Assembly: GCF_018613935.1 (NCBI RefSeq)
Contig: NZ_JAGGPF010000009.1
Coordinates: 248,001-312,000 of the forward strand
DNA from: Agromyces sp. ISL-38
GTDB lineage: Bacteria; Actinomycetota; Actinomycetes; Actinomycetales; Microbacteriaceae
Length of the DNA stretch: 64,000 nt
Direction: 5' to 3'
The notes beneath the pieces were generated by a model. It was given only the letters and a program-made list of their open reading frames with translations, had not been told where the DNA came from and searched no databases. Both the position numbers and the translations under genes were made by a program. Positions within the stretch are counted from its first letter, which is position 1; every line of letters begins with the position of its first letter. Shown here piece by piece: positions 26,077 through 33,522 of the stretch.

Positions 26077-27609
26077 TCAGCCGAACGGGATGACCCCGAC
26101 CAGCACGCCGACCGCCAGCATCACGAGCGACACGATGGCGGCCCTCCAGAGCACCTTCCTGTGGTGATCGCCGAGATCCACACCCGCGAGCGAGACGAGG
26201 AGCAGGATCGCCGGCACGAGCGGGCTCTGCAGGTGCACGGGCTGGCCGATGACCGACGCCCGTGCCATCTCGACGGGGTCGATGCCATAGGCCTCCGCGC
26301 TGTGCGCGAGCACCGGAAGGATGCCGAAGTAGAACGCGTCGTTCGACATGAAGAACGTCATCGGGATCGACAGGATGCCGGTGATCACCGCGAAGAACGG
26401 CCCGAGCGCGGGCGGCACGATCTGCACCACCCAATCAGCCATGGCCGTCACCATGCCGGTGCCGTTCAGCACGCCGACCAGCACTCCTGCCGCCAGCACC
26501 ATGGAGACGACGCCGACGATGCTGGGCGCGTGCGCGACGATCTCGTCGGCCTGCGACTTGACCCGTCGGAAGTTGACGACGAGCGCGACCGCCGCGCCGA
26601 CCATGAACACGTAGGCCAGCGGGAAGATGTCGAGAACGAGCAGCACCATCACCGCGGCGGTGAGCGCGAGGTTGAACCAGATGAGCTTCGGTCGCAGCGA
26701 GGCGCGCTGCGGGTCGAGCATCGTGTCGGCCATCATCGTGTCCCGCTCGTCCTCCTCGACGGCGACGACACTGCGGGCGCCGCTCGGCGCGATCGTGACG
26801 ACGTTGGTGGTGTCGAGCGTCGCGCGGGCACCGACCGAGCCCTGCGCGCCGCGGACCAGGCGCGGCATCCACCCACGGCGGCCCGTCGACTCGGCTGACG
26901 AAGAGCCCGAACCGGAGCGTGTCGCGGCACCAGTGCCGCCAGCGGCATCCGCTCGACCGGCCCACTCCTCGACCATGAACTCGCTGGTTGCGAGCGACCC
27001 CAGCCGGCGACGCTCGCCGAGCCCGAGGAACCAGGCGAACAGGAGCGACACCGCGAGACCCACCGCGAGCGACGGCAGCATCGGCACGAAGATGTCCGTC
27101 GGCGAGACCTCGAGAGCGGATGCCGCGCGCACGGTCGGACCGCCCCACGGCACGATGTTCAGCGTGCCGTTCATGAGTCCGGCGACGACGGTGAGCACGA
27201 CCGGGCTTATGCCGAGCCGCAGGTAGATCGGCAGCATCGCCGAGGTGACGATGATGAAGGTGGTCGAGCCGTCGCCGTCGAGCGACACCGCCCCAGCGAG
27301 GAGCGCCGTGCCGAGCACCACCTTCGCCGGGTCGTTGCCGCAGAGCCGCGTGATGAAGCGGATCAGCGGGTCGAACAACCCGACGTCGATCATGATCCCG
27401 AAGAACATGATCGCGAACATCAGCAGCGCCGCCGTGGGCGCGAGAGTCCCGATCGACTCCAGGATCATGTCGCCGAGACCGAGTCCGGCACCGGCGAAGA
27501 GGCCGAAGATCGTCGGGACGATGATGAGGGCGACCATCGGTGTGAGCCGTTTGGTCATGATGAGCGCCATGAAGGTGAGGATCATGGCGAAGCCGAGGAT
27601 CACGAGCAT
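26077..27609 (-). CDS. CitMHS-family citrate/divalent-cation:H+ symporter
   Basis: A 510-residue membrane protein of the CitM/CitH family, which imports citrate (often as a Mg2+ or Ca2+ complex) with protons. About 12 hydrophobic segments, with the family's SLDGDGSTTFIIVTSAMLPIY and PMTFFMSNDAFYFGILPVL. Family members are usually about 430-440 residues; the excess is a hydrophilic stretch at about 215-300 rich in Gly/Ser/Thr/Arg (GTGAATRSGSGSSSAESTG), probably a central cytoplasmic loop. Start ATG 27609 has an AAGGAAG site. It is divergent from a CitA/CitB-type two-component pair that presumably induces it in response to citrate. Confidence 0.9.
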   Translation of the reverse strand: MLVILGFAMILTFMALIMTKRLTPMVALIIVPTIFGLFAGAGLGLGDMILESIGTLAPTAALLMFAIMFFGIMIDVGLFDPLIRFITRLCGNDPAKVVLGTALLAGAVSLDGDGSTTFIIVTSAMLPIYLRLGISPVVLTVVAGLMNGTLNIVPWGGPTVRAASALEVSPTDIFVPMLPSLAVGLAVSLLFAWFLGLGERRRLGSLATSEFMVEEWAGRADAAGGTGAATRSGSGSSSAESTGRRGWMPRLVRGAQGSVGARATLDTTNVVTIAPSGARSVVAVEEDERDTMMADTMLDPQRASLRPKLIWFNLALTAAVMVLLVLDIFPLAYVFMVGAAVALVVNFRRVKSQADEIVAHAPSIVGVVSMVLAAGVLVGVLNGTGMVTAMADWVVQIVPPALGPFFAVITGILSIPMTFFMSNDAFYFGILPVLAHSAEAYGIDPVEMARASVIGQPVHLQSPLVPAILLLVSLAGVDLGDHHRKVLWRAAIVSLVMLAVGVLVGVIPFG

Positions 27610-27702
27610 GATGACTTCCTTGTCAGTGTCGGGCGCGGTGCGCTGTGAAGGTGACATTAGGTCGCCGGGGGCACGGCGTCGCGGTATCCCGCATTCGTGC
27701 AC

Positions 27703-27739
27703 GTTCTGCGCGTAGCGTGAGTTCTGCGCGTTCTGCTCG
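27703..27739. promoter_or_regulatory. Direct repeats GTTCTGCGCG, putative response-regulator sites
   Basis: GTTCTGCGCG at 27703-27712 and 27721-27730, and GTTCTGCTCG at 27730-27739, in the divergent gap between the CitMHS transporter and its sensor kinase. Spacings of 18 and 9 bp suggest tandem binding of the response regulator. Confidence 0.45.
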
Positions 27740-27824
27740 CGGCCGCGACCGGGACGGCGCGACGGCGAGCGCCTAGCCTTGAATCGCACCCGCCGAGGAT
27801 CGCCGGAGGATCGAGGAGGATCGC

Positions 27825-29480
27825 GTGCGCTTCGCCACCCAGGTGCTGCTGCTGCAGCTCGCGTGCGTCGTCGCGGTCGTGGCAGCCTGCACCGCCGTCT
27901 TCGCCTGGCTCGGCGTGCAGCAACTGCGCGACGAGGCGGAGTCGACCGCACTCGGTATCGCCCGCAGCCTCGCCGTCGAACCAGACGTGCGGGAGGCCGT
28001 TGCGGCGTACTCCGCGCAGGCATCACCGCCCACGGCCGCATCGCTCGAGAATGGGCCGCTGCGCGGCATCGCTGCGGCGGTGGAGTTGCGCACCGAGGCG
28101 CTGTTCGTCGTGATCACCGACGACCGCGGCATCCGCCTCGCCCACCCCGACCCGTCGCGACTCGGCGAGCCGGTCAGCACGAGCCCCGAAGCCGCGCTCT
28201 CGGGTCACGAGACGGTGGCATGGGAGCGCGGCACGCTCGGTGAGTCCGCGCGGGCCAAGGTGCCCGTGTACGGCGACGACGATGCGAAGCCCGTCGGCGA
28301 GGTGAGTGTGGGCTTCGCGCCGTCGAGCGTGTTCGCCGACCTGCCGGGGCTCGTGGCCGGCATCGGCACCGCCGTGGTGCTCGCGCTGCTGATCGGCGCC
28401 GGTGCCTCCGCGCTGATCCGCCGCCGGCTCGAACGGGCGACGCTCGGGCTGCAGCCCGAGGAGCTCGCTGCACTCGTGCAGAACCAGGCCGCCGTGCTCG
28501 ACGGCGTCGGCGACGGCGTGATCGCGTGGTCGCCGAACGAGATCGTGCGCGTGTGCAACGCGGCGGCCGAGCGGATGCTGCGACTCGACGATCCCGTCGG
28601 CGCTTCCCTCGACGGGATGGAACTGCCGCCGCAGCTCCTCGACGCACTGCGACGAGAGCCCGCGCCGGGCCGGTCCGCGGCCGACGTCGACGCGGGTCTG
28701 GGCGACGGGATCGTCGTGAACGACCGGGTCGTGTACGTCGACACGCGTCGCGTTCGCCGTGGCGACCGAGACCTCGGCACGGTGGCGATCGTCCGCGACC
28801 GCACCGACCTGATGGCCCTCGCCGAGCGGCTCGAGGCCGTGCGGGCGACCACGAACGCCCTGCGCGCGCAGCGCCACGAATTCGCGAATCGCCTGCACGT
28901 GGCGGCGGGACTCATCGACGCCGACCGGGTCACCGACGCTCGATCGTTCCTCGACGAGCTGATGGAACGCGGCCCGGTCGCGTATCCGCTGGACGCGCTG
29001 GCGCCCGTCGACGAACCGTTCCTCCAGGCCTTCCTCGGCTCCAAGTCGGTCGAGGCGGCGGAGCGCGGCGTCACACTGCGCATCGCTGACGACACGCTCG
29101 TGCTCGGCGTGGTCGCTCGCCCCGAGGATGTCGCGGCGGTGCTCGGCAATCTGGTCGACAACGCCGTGAGCGCGGCGGTCGACGGACCGGAACCCCGATG
29201 GGTGGAGGTGAGCCTCCTCGACGACGGCGACGAGCTGGCGATCACGGTCGCCGACTCGGGCCGGGGCGTCGTCGACCCCGAGGCGCTGTTCGCACGGCGC
29301 GCTTCGACGGATGCCGCGCCCGACGTCGTGCGCGGACACGGCGTGGGGCTGCCGCTCAGCCGCGAGCTGGCGCGCCGCCTCGGCGGCGACGTGAAGCTGG
29401 TCGACGCCGGCGGCGACGGACACGGCGCGGTGCTCGCCGCGCAGCTGCCGCACGTGATGACGACGGAGGTGGAGGCGTGA
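27825..29480 (+). CDS. Sensor histidine kinase, CitA/DpiB family
   Basis: A 551-residue membrane kinase: TM1 (5-28), an extracytoplasmic PAS/PDC sensor (about 35-170, ending TEALFVVITDDRGIRLAHPDPSRLGEPV), TM2 (about 178-200), a cytoplasmic PAS (about 220-340), the SpoB-type H-box with His351 (LRAQRHEFANRLHVAAGLI), and an HATPase_c domain with N-box LGNLVDNAVSAA and G-boxes DSGRGV and GHGVGLPLS. Such kinases sense citrate or other C4/C6 carboxylates. GTG start. It overlaps the response regulator start by 4 bp, showing translational coupling, and is divergent from the CitMHS transporter. Confidence 0.9.
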   Translation: MRFATQVLLLQLACVVAVVAACTAVFAWLGVQQLRDEAESTALGIARSLAVEPDVREAVAAYSAQASPPTAASLENGPLRGIAAAVELRTEALFVVITDDRGIRLAHPDPSRLGEPVSTSPEAALSGHETVAWERGTLGESARAKVPVYGDDDAKPVGEVSVGFAPSSVFADLPGLVAGIGTAVVLALLIGAGASALIRRRLERATLGLQPEELAALVQNQAAVLDGVGDGVIAWSPNEIVRVCNAAAERMLRLDDPVGASLDGMELPPQLLDALRREPAPGRSAADVDAGLGDGIVVNDRVVYVDTRRVRRGDRDLGTVAIVRDRTDLMALAERLEAVRATTNALRAQRHEFANRLHVAAGLIDADRVTDARSFLDELMERGPVAYPLDALAPVDEPFLQAFLGSKSVEAAERGVTLRIADDTLVLGVVARPEDVAAVLGNLVDNAVSAAVDGPEPRWVEVSLLDDGDELAITVADSGRGVVDPEALFARRASTDAAPDVVRGHGVGLPLSRELARRLGGDVKLVDAGGDGHGAVLAAQLPHVMTTEVEA

Positions 29481-30127
29481 CCGATCCGCTGCGCGTGCTC
29501 GTGGTCGACGACGACTTCCGCGTCGCCGGCATCCACCGTGACCTCGTGGCTGCGCGCAGCGGCTTCGTTGCGTTGGAACCGGCCAACACGGTGCGCGCCG
29601 CTCGCGCGTCCGTGCGTGATCTCGCGCCCGACCTGCTCCTCGTCGACGTGTTCCTGCCCGACGGCGACGGGCTCGAGCTCGTTCGCGAGGCCGGGGTCGA
29701 CGCCTTCGTGATCAGCGCGGCCGACGACGGTGCGACGGTCCGCCGTGCGCTGCGCGCGGGCGCGCTCGAGTACTTGGTGAAGCCCTTCGAGCCGCGGGTG
29801 CTCGGCGAGCGGCTCGACGCGTACCGCCGGTTCCGCAACGTGCTGCGCGACGACCGGCCGACCGACCAGGAGACGATCGACCGGGCGCTGCGGGTGCTCC
29901 GGGCCGCCGAACCGACCTCGCTCTCACGCACGGGCACCGAACAGCTGCTTCTCGAGACCCTCGGCGATGCGGAGGCGTCGGCAGCCGAGGTGGCGGAACG
30001 CGCGGGCCTGTCGCGAGCGACGGCCCAGCGCCACCTCGCCGCCCTCGCGTCGCGCGGCGTGGTCGAGGTGACGCTCCGCTACGGCACGACCGGCCGTCCT
30101 GAACACAGGTACCGCCGCCGCGCCTGA
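29477..30127 (+). CDS. Response regulator, CitB/DpiA family
   Basis: A 216-residue regulator with an N-terminal receiver (acidic pair Asp11/Asp12, phospho-acceptor Asp57 in LLLVDVFLPDGDG, Lys102 in YLVKPFEP) and a C-terminal helix-turn-helix (SAAEVAERAGLSRATAQRHLAALASRGVVEVTLRYG, about 170-205). The GTG start overlaps the kinase stop. Members bind upstream of carboxylate transporter genes; the direct repeats at 27703-27739 are a candidate target. It ends 5 bp from the convergent ligase gene. Confidence 0.9.
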   Translation: MTDPLRVLVVDDDFRVAGIHRDLVAARSGFVALEPANTVRAARASVRDLAPDLLLVDVFLPDGDGLELVREAGVDAFVISAADDGATVRRALRAGALEYLVKPFEPRVLGERLDAYRRFRNVLRDDRPTDQETIDRALRVLRAAEPTSLSRTGTEQLLLETLGDAEASAAEVAERAGLSRATAQRHLAALASRGVVEVTLRYGTTGRPEHRYRRRA

Positions 30128-30132
30128 CGGAA

Positions 30133-31656
30133 CTACGTGCGCAGCAGCCCGCGCAGCGTCTGGATCGTATCGGCGTCCTGGGGCCGTTTGTCGTCGCGAT
30201 ACCGCTTGACACGCGCGAACCGCAGCGCGATGCCGCCAGGGTAGCGGGTCGACCCCTGCACGCCGTCGATCGCGATCTCGACGACGGTGGTGGGCTCGAG
30301 CCACACGGTGTGCTCGGTGCGGCGCACCTCGATCTGCGGGAAGTACTCGGTCTGCCACTTGAGGAGCTGGTCGGTGAGCCCCTTGAACGTCTTGCCGACC
30401 ATCACGTAGTCGCCGGGCTCGCCGAACTCGCCGGTGGGGTCGAGCGCGCCGAGGTGCAGGTTCGAGAGCCATCCGGTGCGCCGCCCCGAGCCCCACTCGC
30501 ACGCGAGCACGACGAGATCGTAGGTGTGCACGGGCTTCACCTTGATCCAGCTCGAACCTCGCCGGCCCGCGGCATACGTCGACCCGATCGCCTTGACCAC
30601 GACGCCCTCCTGCCCCGCGGCGAGCGCGTCGCGCGAGACCCGCTCGGCGACCTCGGGGTCTGCGGTCACCTCACCTGGGATGCGGTGTGCGGGGGCGATG
30701 CGCTCGAGCTCGGCGAGGCGGGTGGCGAGCGGCTCGTCGAGCAGGTCGCGCCCGTCGACGTGCAGCACGTCGAAGAACCACGGATGCAGCAGGGTCGCCC
30801 GCGCGGCATCCGCTCCGAACCGCGACATCGTCTCTTGGAACGGACGCGGCGCGCCGTCTTCGTCGAGGGAGAGCGTCTCGCCATCGAGGATCACGTCGTG
30901 CACGGGCAGTGCCCGCACCACCTCGACGACCTCGGGCAGTCGGTGGGTGACGTCGGCGAGGTTGCGGGTGAACACGCGCACGTCGTCGCCTGCGCGATGC
31001 ACCTGGATGCGCGCGCCGTCGAGCTTGTATTCGACGGATGCCTCGCCCGTGGTCTCGAGCGCCGCCGCCGCGCTCGATGCGCTGGCAGCGAGCATCGGCA
31101 GCACGGGCCGGCCCACGACGAGCCCGACCGCCTCGAGTTCGGCCTCGGTTCCCGTGAGCGCGAGCCGGGCGGTCTTTCCGAGATCGCCGGAGAGCATCGC
31201 CGCGCGCCGCACGATGTCGGCGGGTCGATCGGACGCCCGCGCGATCGCATCGGTGAGCACCCCTTCGAGGGCGCCGGTTCGCATCTCGCCGAGCAGCACG
31301 CGAGCGATGAAGCCCTGCTCATGCTCGGTGGCGCGCGCCGTGAGTTCGCGGAGCTCGCGGCCGCGGCCGCCCGCAGATCCGGCACCGGATGTCGCGGCGA
31401 GCCGATCGAGCATGGCGTCGAGCTCGGCCACGGACACCGTCGCGGTGTCGGCGGGCTCCCCCATCGCGGCGCCGACGGAGCGCCAGCCGACTCCCACGCG
31501 CCCCTGCCGCGGCTTGCCCACGAGGAATCCGATGGCAGGCGCGATCTCTTCTGGCTCAAGACGGCGCAGTAGCTCGGCCAGCGCGTCGACCTTCGCGAGT
31601 CGCGACCGGGTCGACGCGACGGTGTCGGCAGTCACCACGAGCTCGTCGAGCAGCAC
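30133..31656 (-). CDS. ATP-dependent DNA ligase (LigB type)
   Basis: A 507-residue stand-alone ATP-dependent ligase, additional to the essential NAD-dependent LigA expected elsewhere. An N-terminal DNA-binding domain (1-190) is followed by the adenylation domain with the AMP-accepting Lys211 in VEYKLDGARIQVH, ILDGETL, EGVVVKAIGSTYAAGRRGSSWIKVKP (motifs III-V) and an OB-fold tail. GTG start 31656. Actinobacterial LigB/LigC enzymes act in repair. It sits downstream of the cNMP-flavoprotein on the same strand, with a hairpin between. Confidence 0.9.
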   Translation of the reverse strand: MLLDELVVTADTVASTRSRLAKVDALAELLRRLEPEEIAPAIGFLVGKPRQGRVGVGWRSVGAAMGEPADTATVSVAELDAMLDRLAATSGAGSAGGRGRELRELTARATEHEQGFIARVLLGEMRTGALEGVLTDAIARASDRPADIVRRAAMLSGDLGKTARLALTGTEAELEAVGLVVGRPVLPMLAASASSAAAALETTGEASVEYKLDGARIQVHRAGDDVRVFTRNLADVTHRLPEVVEVVRALPVHDVILDGETLSLDEDGAPRPFQETMSRFGADAARATLLHPWFFDVLHVDGRDLLDEPLATRLAELERIAPAHRIPGEVTADPEVAERVSRDALAAGQEGVVVKAIGSTYAAGRRGSSWIKVKPVHTYDLVVLACEWGSGRRTGWLSNLHLGALDPTGEFGEPGDYVMVGKTFKGLTDQLLKWQTEYFPQIEVRRTEHTVWLEPTTVVEIAIDGVQGSTRYPGGIALRFARVKRYRDDKRPQDADTIQTLRGLLRT

Positions 31657-31672
31657 GGGGCCAGTCTGCCAC

Positions 31673-31709
31673 CGGCATCCGACATCTGCGTGTATCGGCC
31701 CGGATGCCG
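31673..31709 (-). terminator. Hairpin between the cNMP-flavoprotein and ligase genes
   Basis: CGGCATCCG (31673-31681) pairs with CGGATGCCG (31701-31709), 19-base loop, 12 bp downstream of the flavoprotein stop. Confidence 0.35.
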
Positions 31710-31720
31710 ATTCGGCCCGA

Positions 31721-33361
31721 TCAGACCTGCTCGACGGTGCGCTGCAGTGCCAGGTACTGGTGCACGAACGCGATCGCCATTCCGCCCTCGCCGACGCCCG
31801 CCGCGACGCGCTTGACGGAGCCCGAGCGCACGTCGCCCACCGCGAAGATCCCCGGCGTGCTCGTCTCGAGCGCGAAAGGCCGGCGCTCGGCCGGCCACTC
31901 CTCCGTGCCTGCGGCATCCGGCCCCGTAAGGATGAAGCCATGCGGATCCCGCGCGATGCCCGATGGCAGCCATCCTGTGACGGCGTCGGCACCGATCATG
32001 ACGAAGACGGCAGTGAAGTTCCGCCGTGTCGTCGAACCGCTGGTCCGATCGAGCACGTCGACCGCTTCGAGGCCGCCCTTCCCGTGGAGATCGACGAGCT
32101 CGCTCCTCGTCTCCACGCTGATGCCGTCGTTCGCCGCGATCTGGTCGATGAGGTAACGCGACATGCTCGCCTCGAGTGATTCTCCGCGGACCAGCATGGT
32201 GACCGATCGAGCGTGGCGCGAGAAGAAGATGGCGGCCTGCCCCGCCGAGTTGCCTGCTCCGATGATGCAGACGTCTGCGCCCTTCGCAACGGCAGCGTCG
32301 CTGCGCGCGGCGCCGTAGTAGACACCGTTTCCGAGGTGACGCTCGACCGCAGGCACCGGCAGGGTGCGCCATTCGACACCGGTCGCCGCTATCACGACGG
32401 GCGCACGGAGCGTCTCGCCGCCGTCGAGGACGACCTCGTGCCGGCCGGGATGGGTGCGGATCGCCTCGACGGTCCTGGTGACGACGATCTCGGCGCCGAG
32501 GCGCTTGGCCTGCTTGAGCGCGCGGCTGGCGAGGTCCTCACCGGAGATGCCGAACGGGAAGCCCGTGTAGTTCTCGATTCGCGTCGAGGTGCCGGCCTGT
32601 CCTCCGGGCGCGAACGATTCGATGACGACCGTTCGAAGGCCCTCGGCGGCCCCGTTCACCGCTGCGGTGAGCCCCGCCGGCCCGCCACCGAGGATGACGA
32701 CGTCATACTCCGTCGCGGACGGCTCGACGTCGAGACCCGCCGCCACGGCGACCTCGCGCATAGTTGGCGCGACGAGCCGCCGGCTGTCCGCCAGTTCGAG
32801 GATCGGATACGCTCCGCCCTCGGCGGCACGGTCGAGGGTGACGCGCTCGAAGGCCACCTGGTTGCGCATGAGGAACGTGGCGACCCGGTGCGTGCCCGCG
32901 TCGCGGCGCGGCCCGACGAGTCGCACCTCGATCTCGGGCTGCTCGGCGGCGATCACCTGCAGCGACTCCAGGTAGCGGCGCGCGAGGTCGGCGACGCGCG
33001 CCGGGATCGAGGGCGCCATCGCCGCCAGCGTGTAGAACGCGGTCACGTCGAGCTTCAGGATGCGGGATGCCTCGCCCGCACGGCCGCTCGCCGGGAAGGG
33101 TGTGCTGAGGGTCATCGGCACCTCGCCGAAGAACCGGCCCGGCTTGCGCACGCCGATCGGGCGCTCCTCGCCGTTGACCACCTTGGTGACCTCGATGCTG
33201 CCCTGGACCACCACGAAGAGCGCCCGTTCGTCGCCCTCGTGGGCGACGTACTCGCCCGGCACGAGGTGGATGTCCTCCACCGCACCGGCCACGTACTCGA
33301 GCGTCTCTGCGGGCAGCGGCGCGAAGATCGGGATGCCGCGCAGCTCCTCGACCGTGATCAT
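31721..33361 (-). CDS. cNMP-binding-domain / thioredoxin-reductase-like flavoprotein fusion
   Basis: A 546-residue protein: an N-terminal cyclic-nucleotide-binding domain (about 5-125, PGEYVAHEGDERALFVVVQGSIEVT and GRFFGEVPMTLSTPFPASGRA), a short thioredoxin-like linker region (about 140-205, EIEVRLVGPRRDAGTHRVATFLMRN), then a TrxB-type FAD/NAD module (VVILGGGPAGLTAAV near 220; IIGAGNSAGQAAIFF near 365; GIFAVGDVRSGSVKRVAAGVGEG at the end). The CxxC redox pair of thioredoxin reductase is absent (YYGAARSDAAV at that site), so it is not a disulfide reductase. This architecture recurs in actinobacteria with unknown substrate; redox control by cAMP or another nucleotide is inferred. Confidence 0.85.
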   Translation of the reverse strand: MITVEELRGIPIFAPLPAETLEYVAGAVEDIHLVPGEYVAHEGDERALFVVVQGSIEVTKVVNGEERPIGVRKPGRFFGEVPMTLSTPFPASGRAGEASRILKLDVTAFYTLAAMAPSIPARVADLARRYLESLQVIAAEQPEIEVRLVGPRRDAGTHRVATFLMRNQVAFERVTLDRAAEGGAYPILELADSRRLVAPTMREVAVAAGLDVEPSATEYDVVILGGGPAGLTAAVNGAAEGLRTVVIESFAPGGQAGTSTRIENYTGFPFGISGEDLASRALKQAKRLGAEIVVTRTVEAIRTHPGRHEVVLDGGETLRAPVVIAATGVEWRTLPVPAVERHLGNGVYYGAARSDAAVAKGADVCIIGAGNSAGQAAIFFSRHARSVTMLVRGESLEASMSRYLIDQIAANDGISVETRSELVDLHGKGGLEAVDVLDRTSGSTTRRNFTAVFVMIGADAVTGWLPSGIARDPHGFILTGPDAAGTEEWPAERRPFALETSTPGIFAVGDVRSGSVKRVAAGVGEGGMAIAFVHQYLALQRTVEQV

Positions 33362-33472
33362 GCCGGGGACCCGGGCAACGAGCCGAGCACGGTCGTCGCT
33401 TCTGCTTCTCCCACGATGCGAACGTATCCGCGCCCGGGTGGGACGTCAACGCTCACCGCACCCCCAAACCGC

Positions 33473-33516
33473 GCAGCGACGGCCCCGAGCGGCATTCCAC
33501 TCGGGGCCGTCGCTGC
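33473..33516 (-). terminator. Strong hairpin terminator after the GH43-GH51 gene
   Basis: A 17 bp perfect stem (33473-33489 with 33500-33516; core CGACGGCCCCGAG / CTCGGGGCCGTCG) and a 10-base loop, 6 bp downstream of the GH43-GH51 stop. Confidence 0.75.
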
Positions 33517-33522
33517 CCGCTG

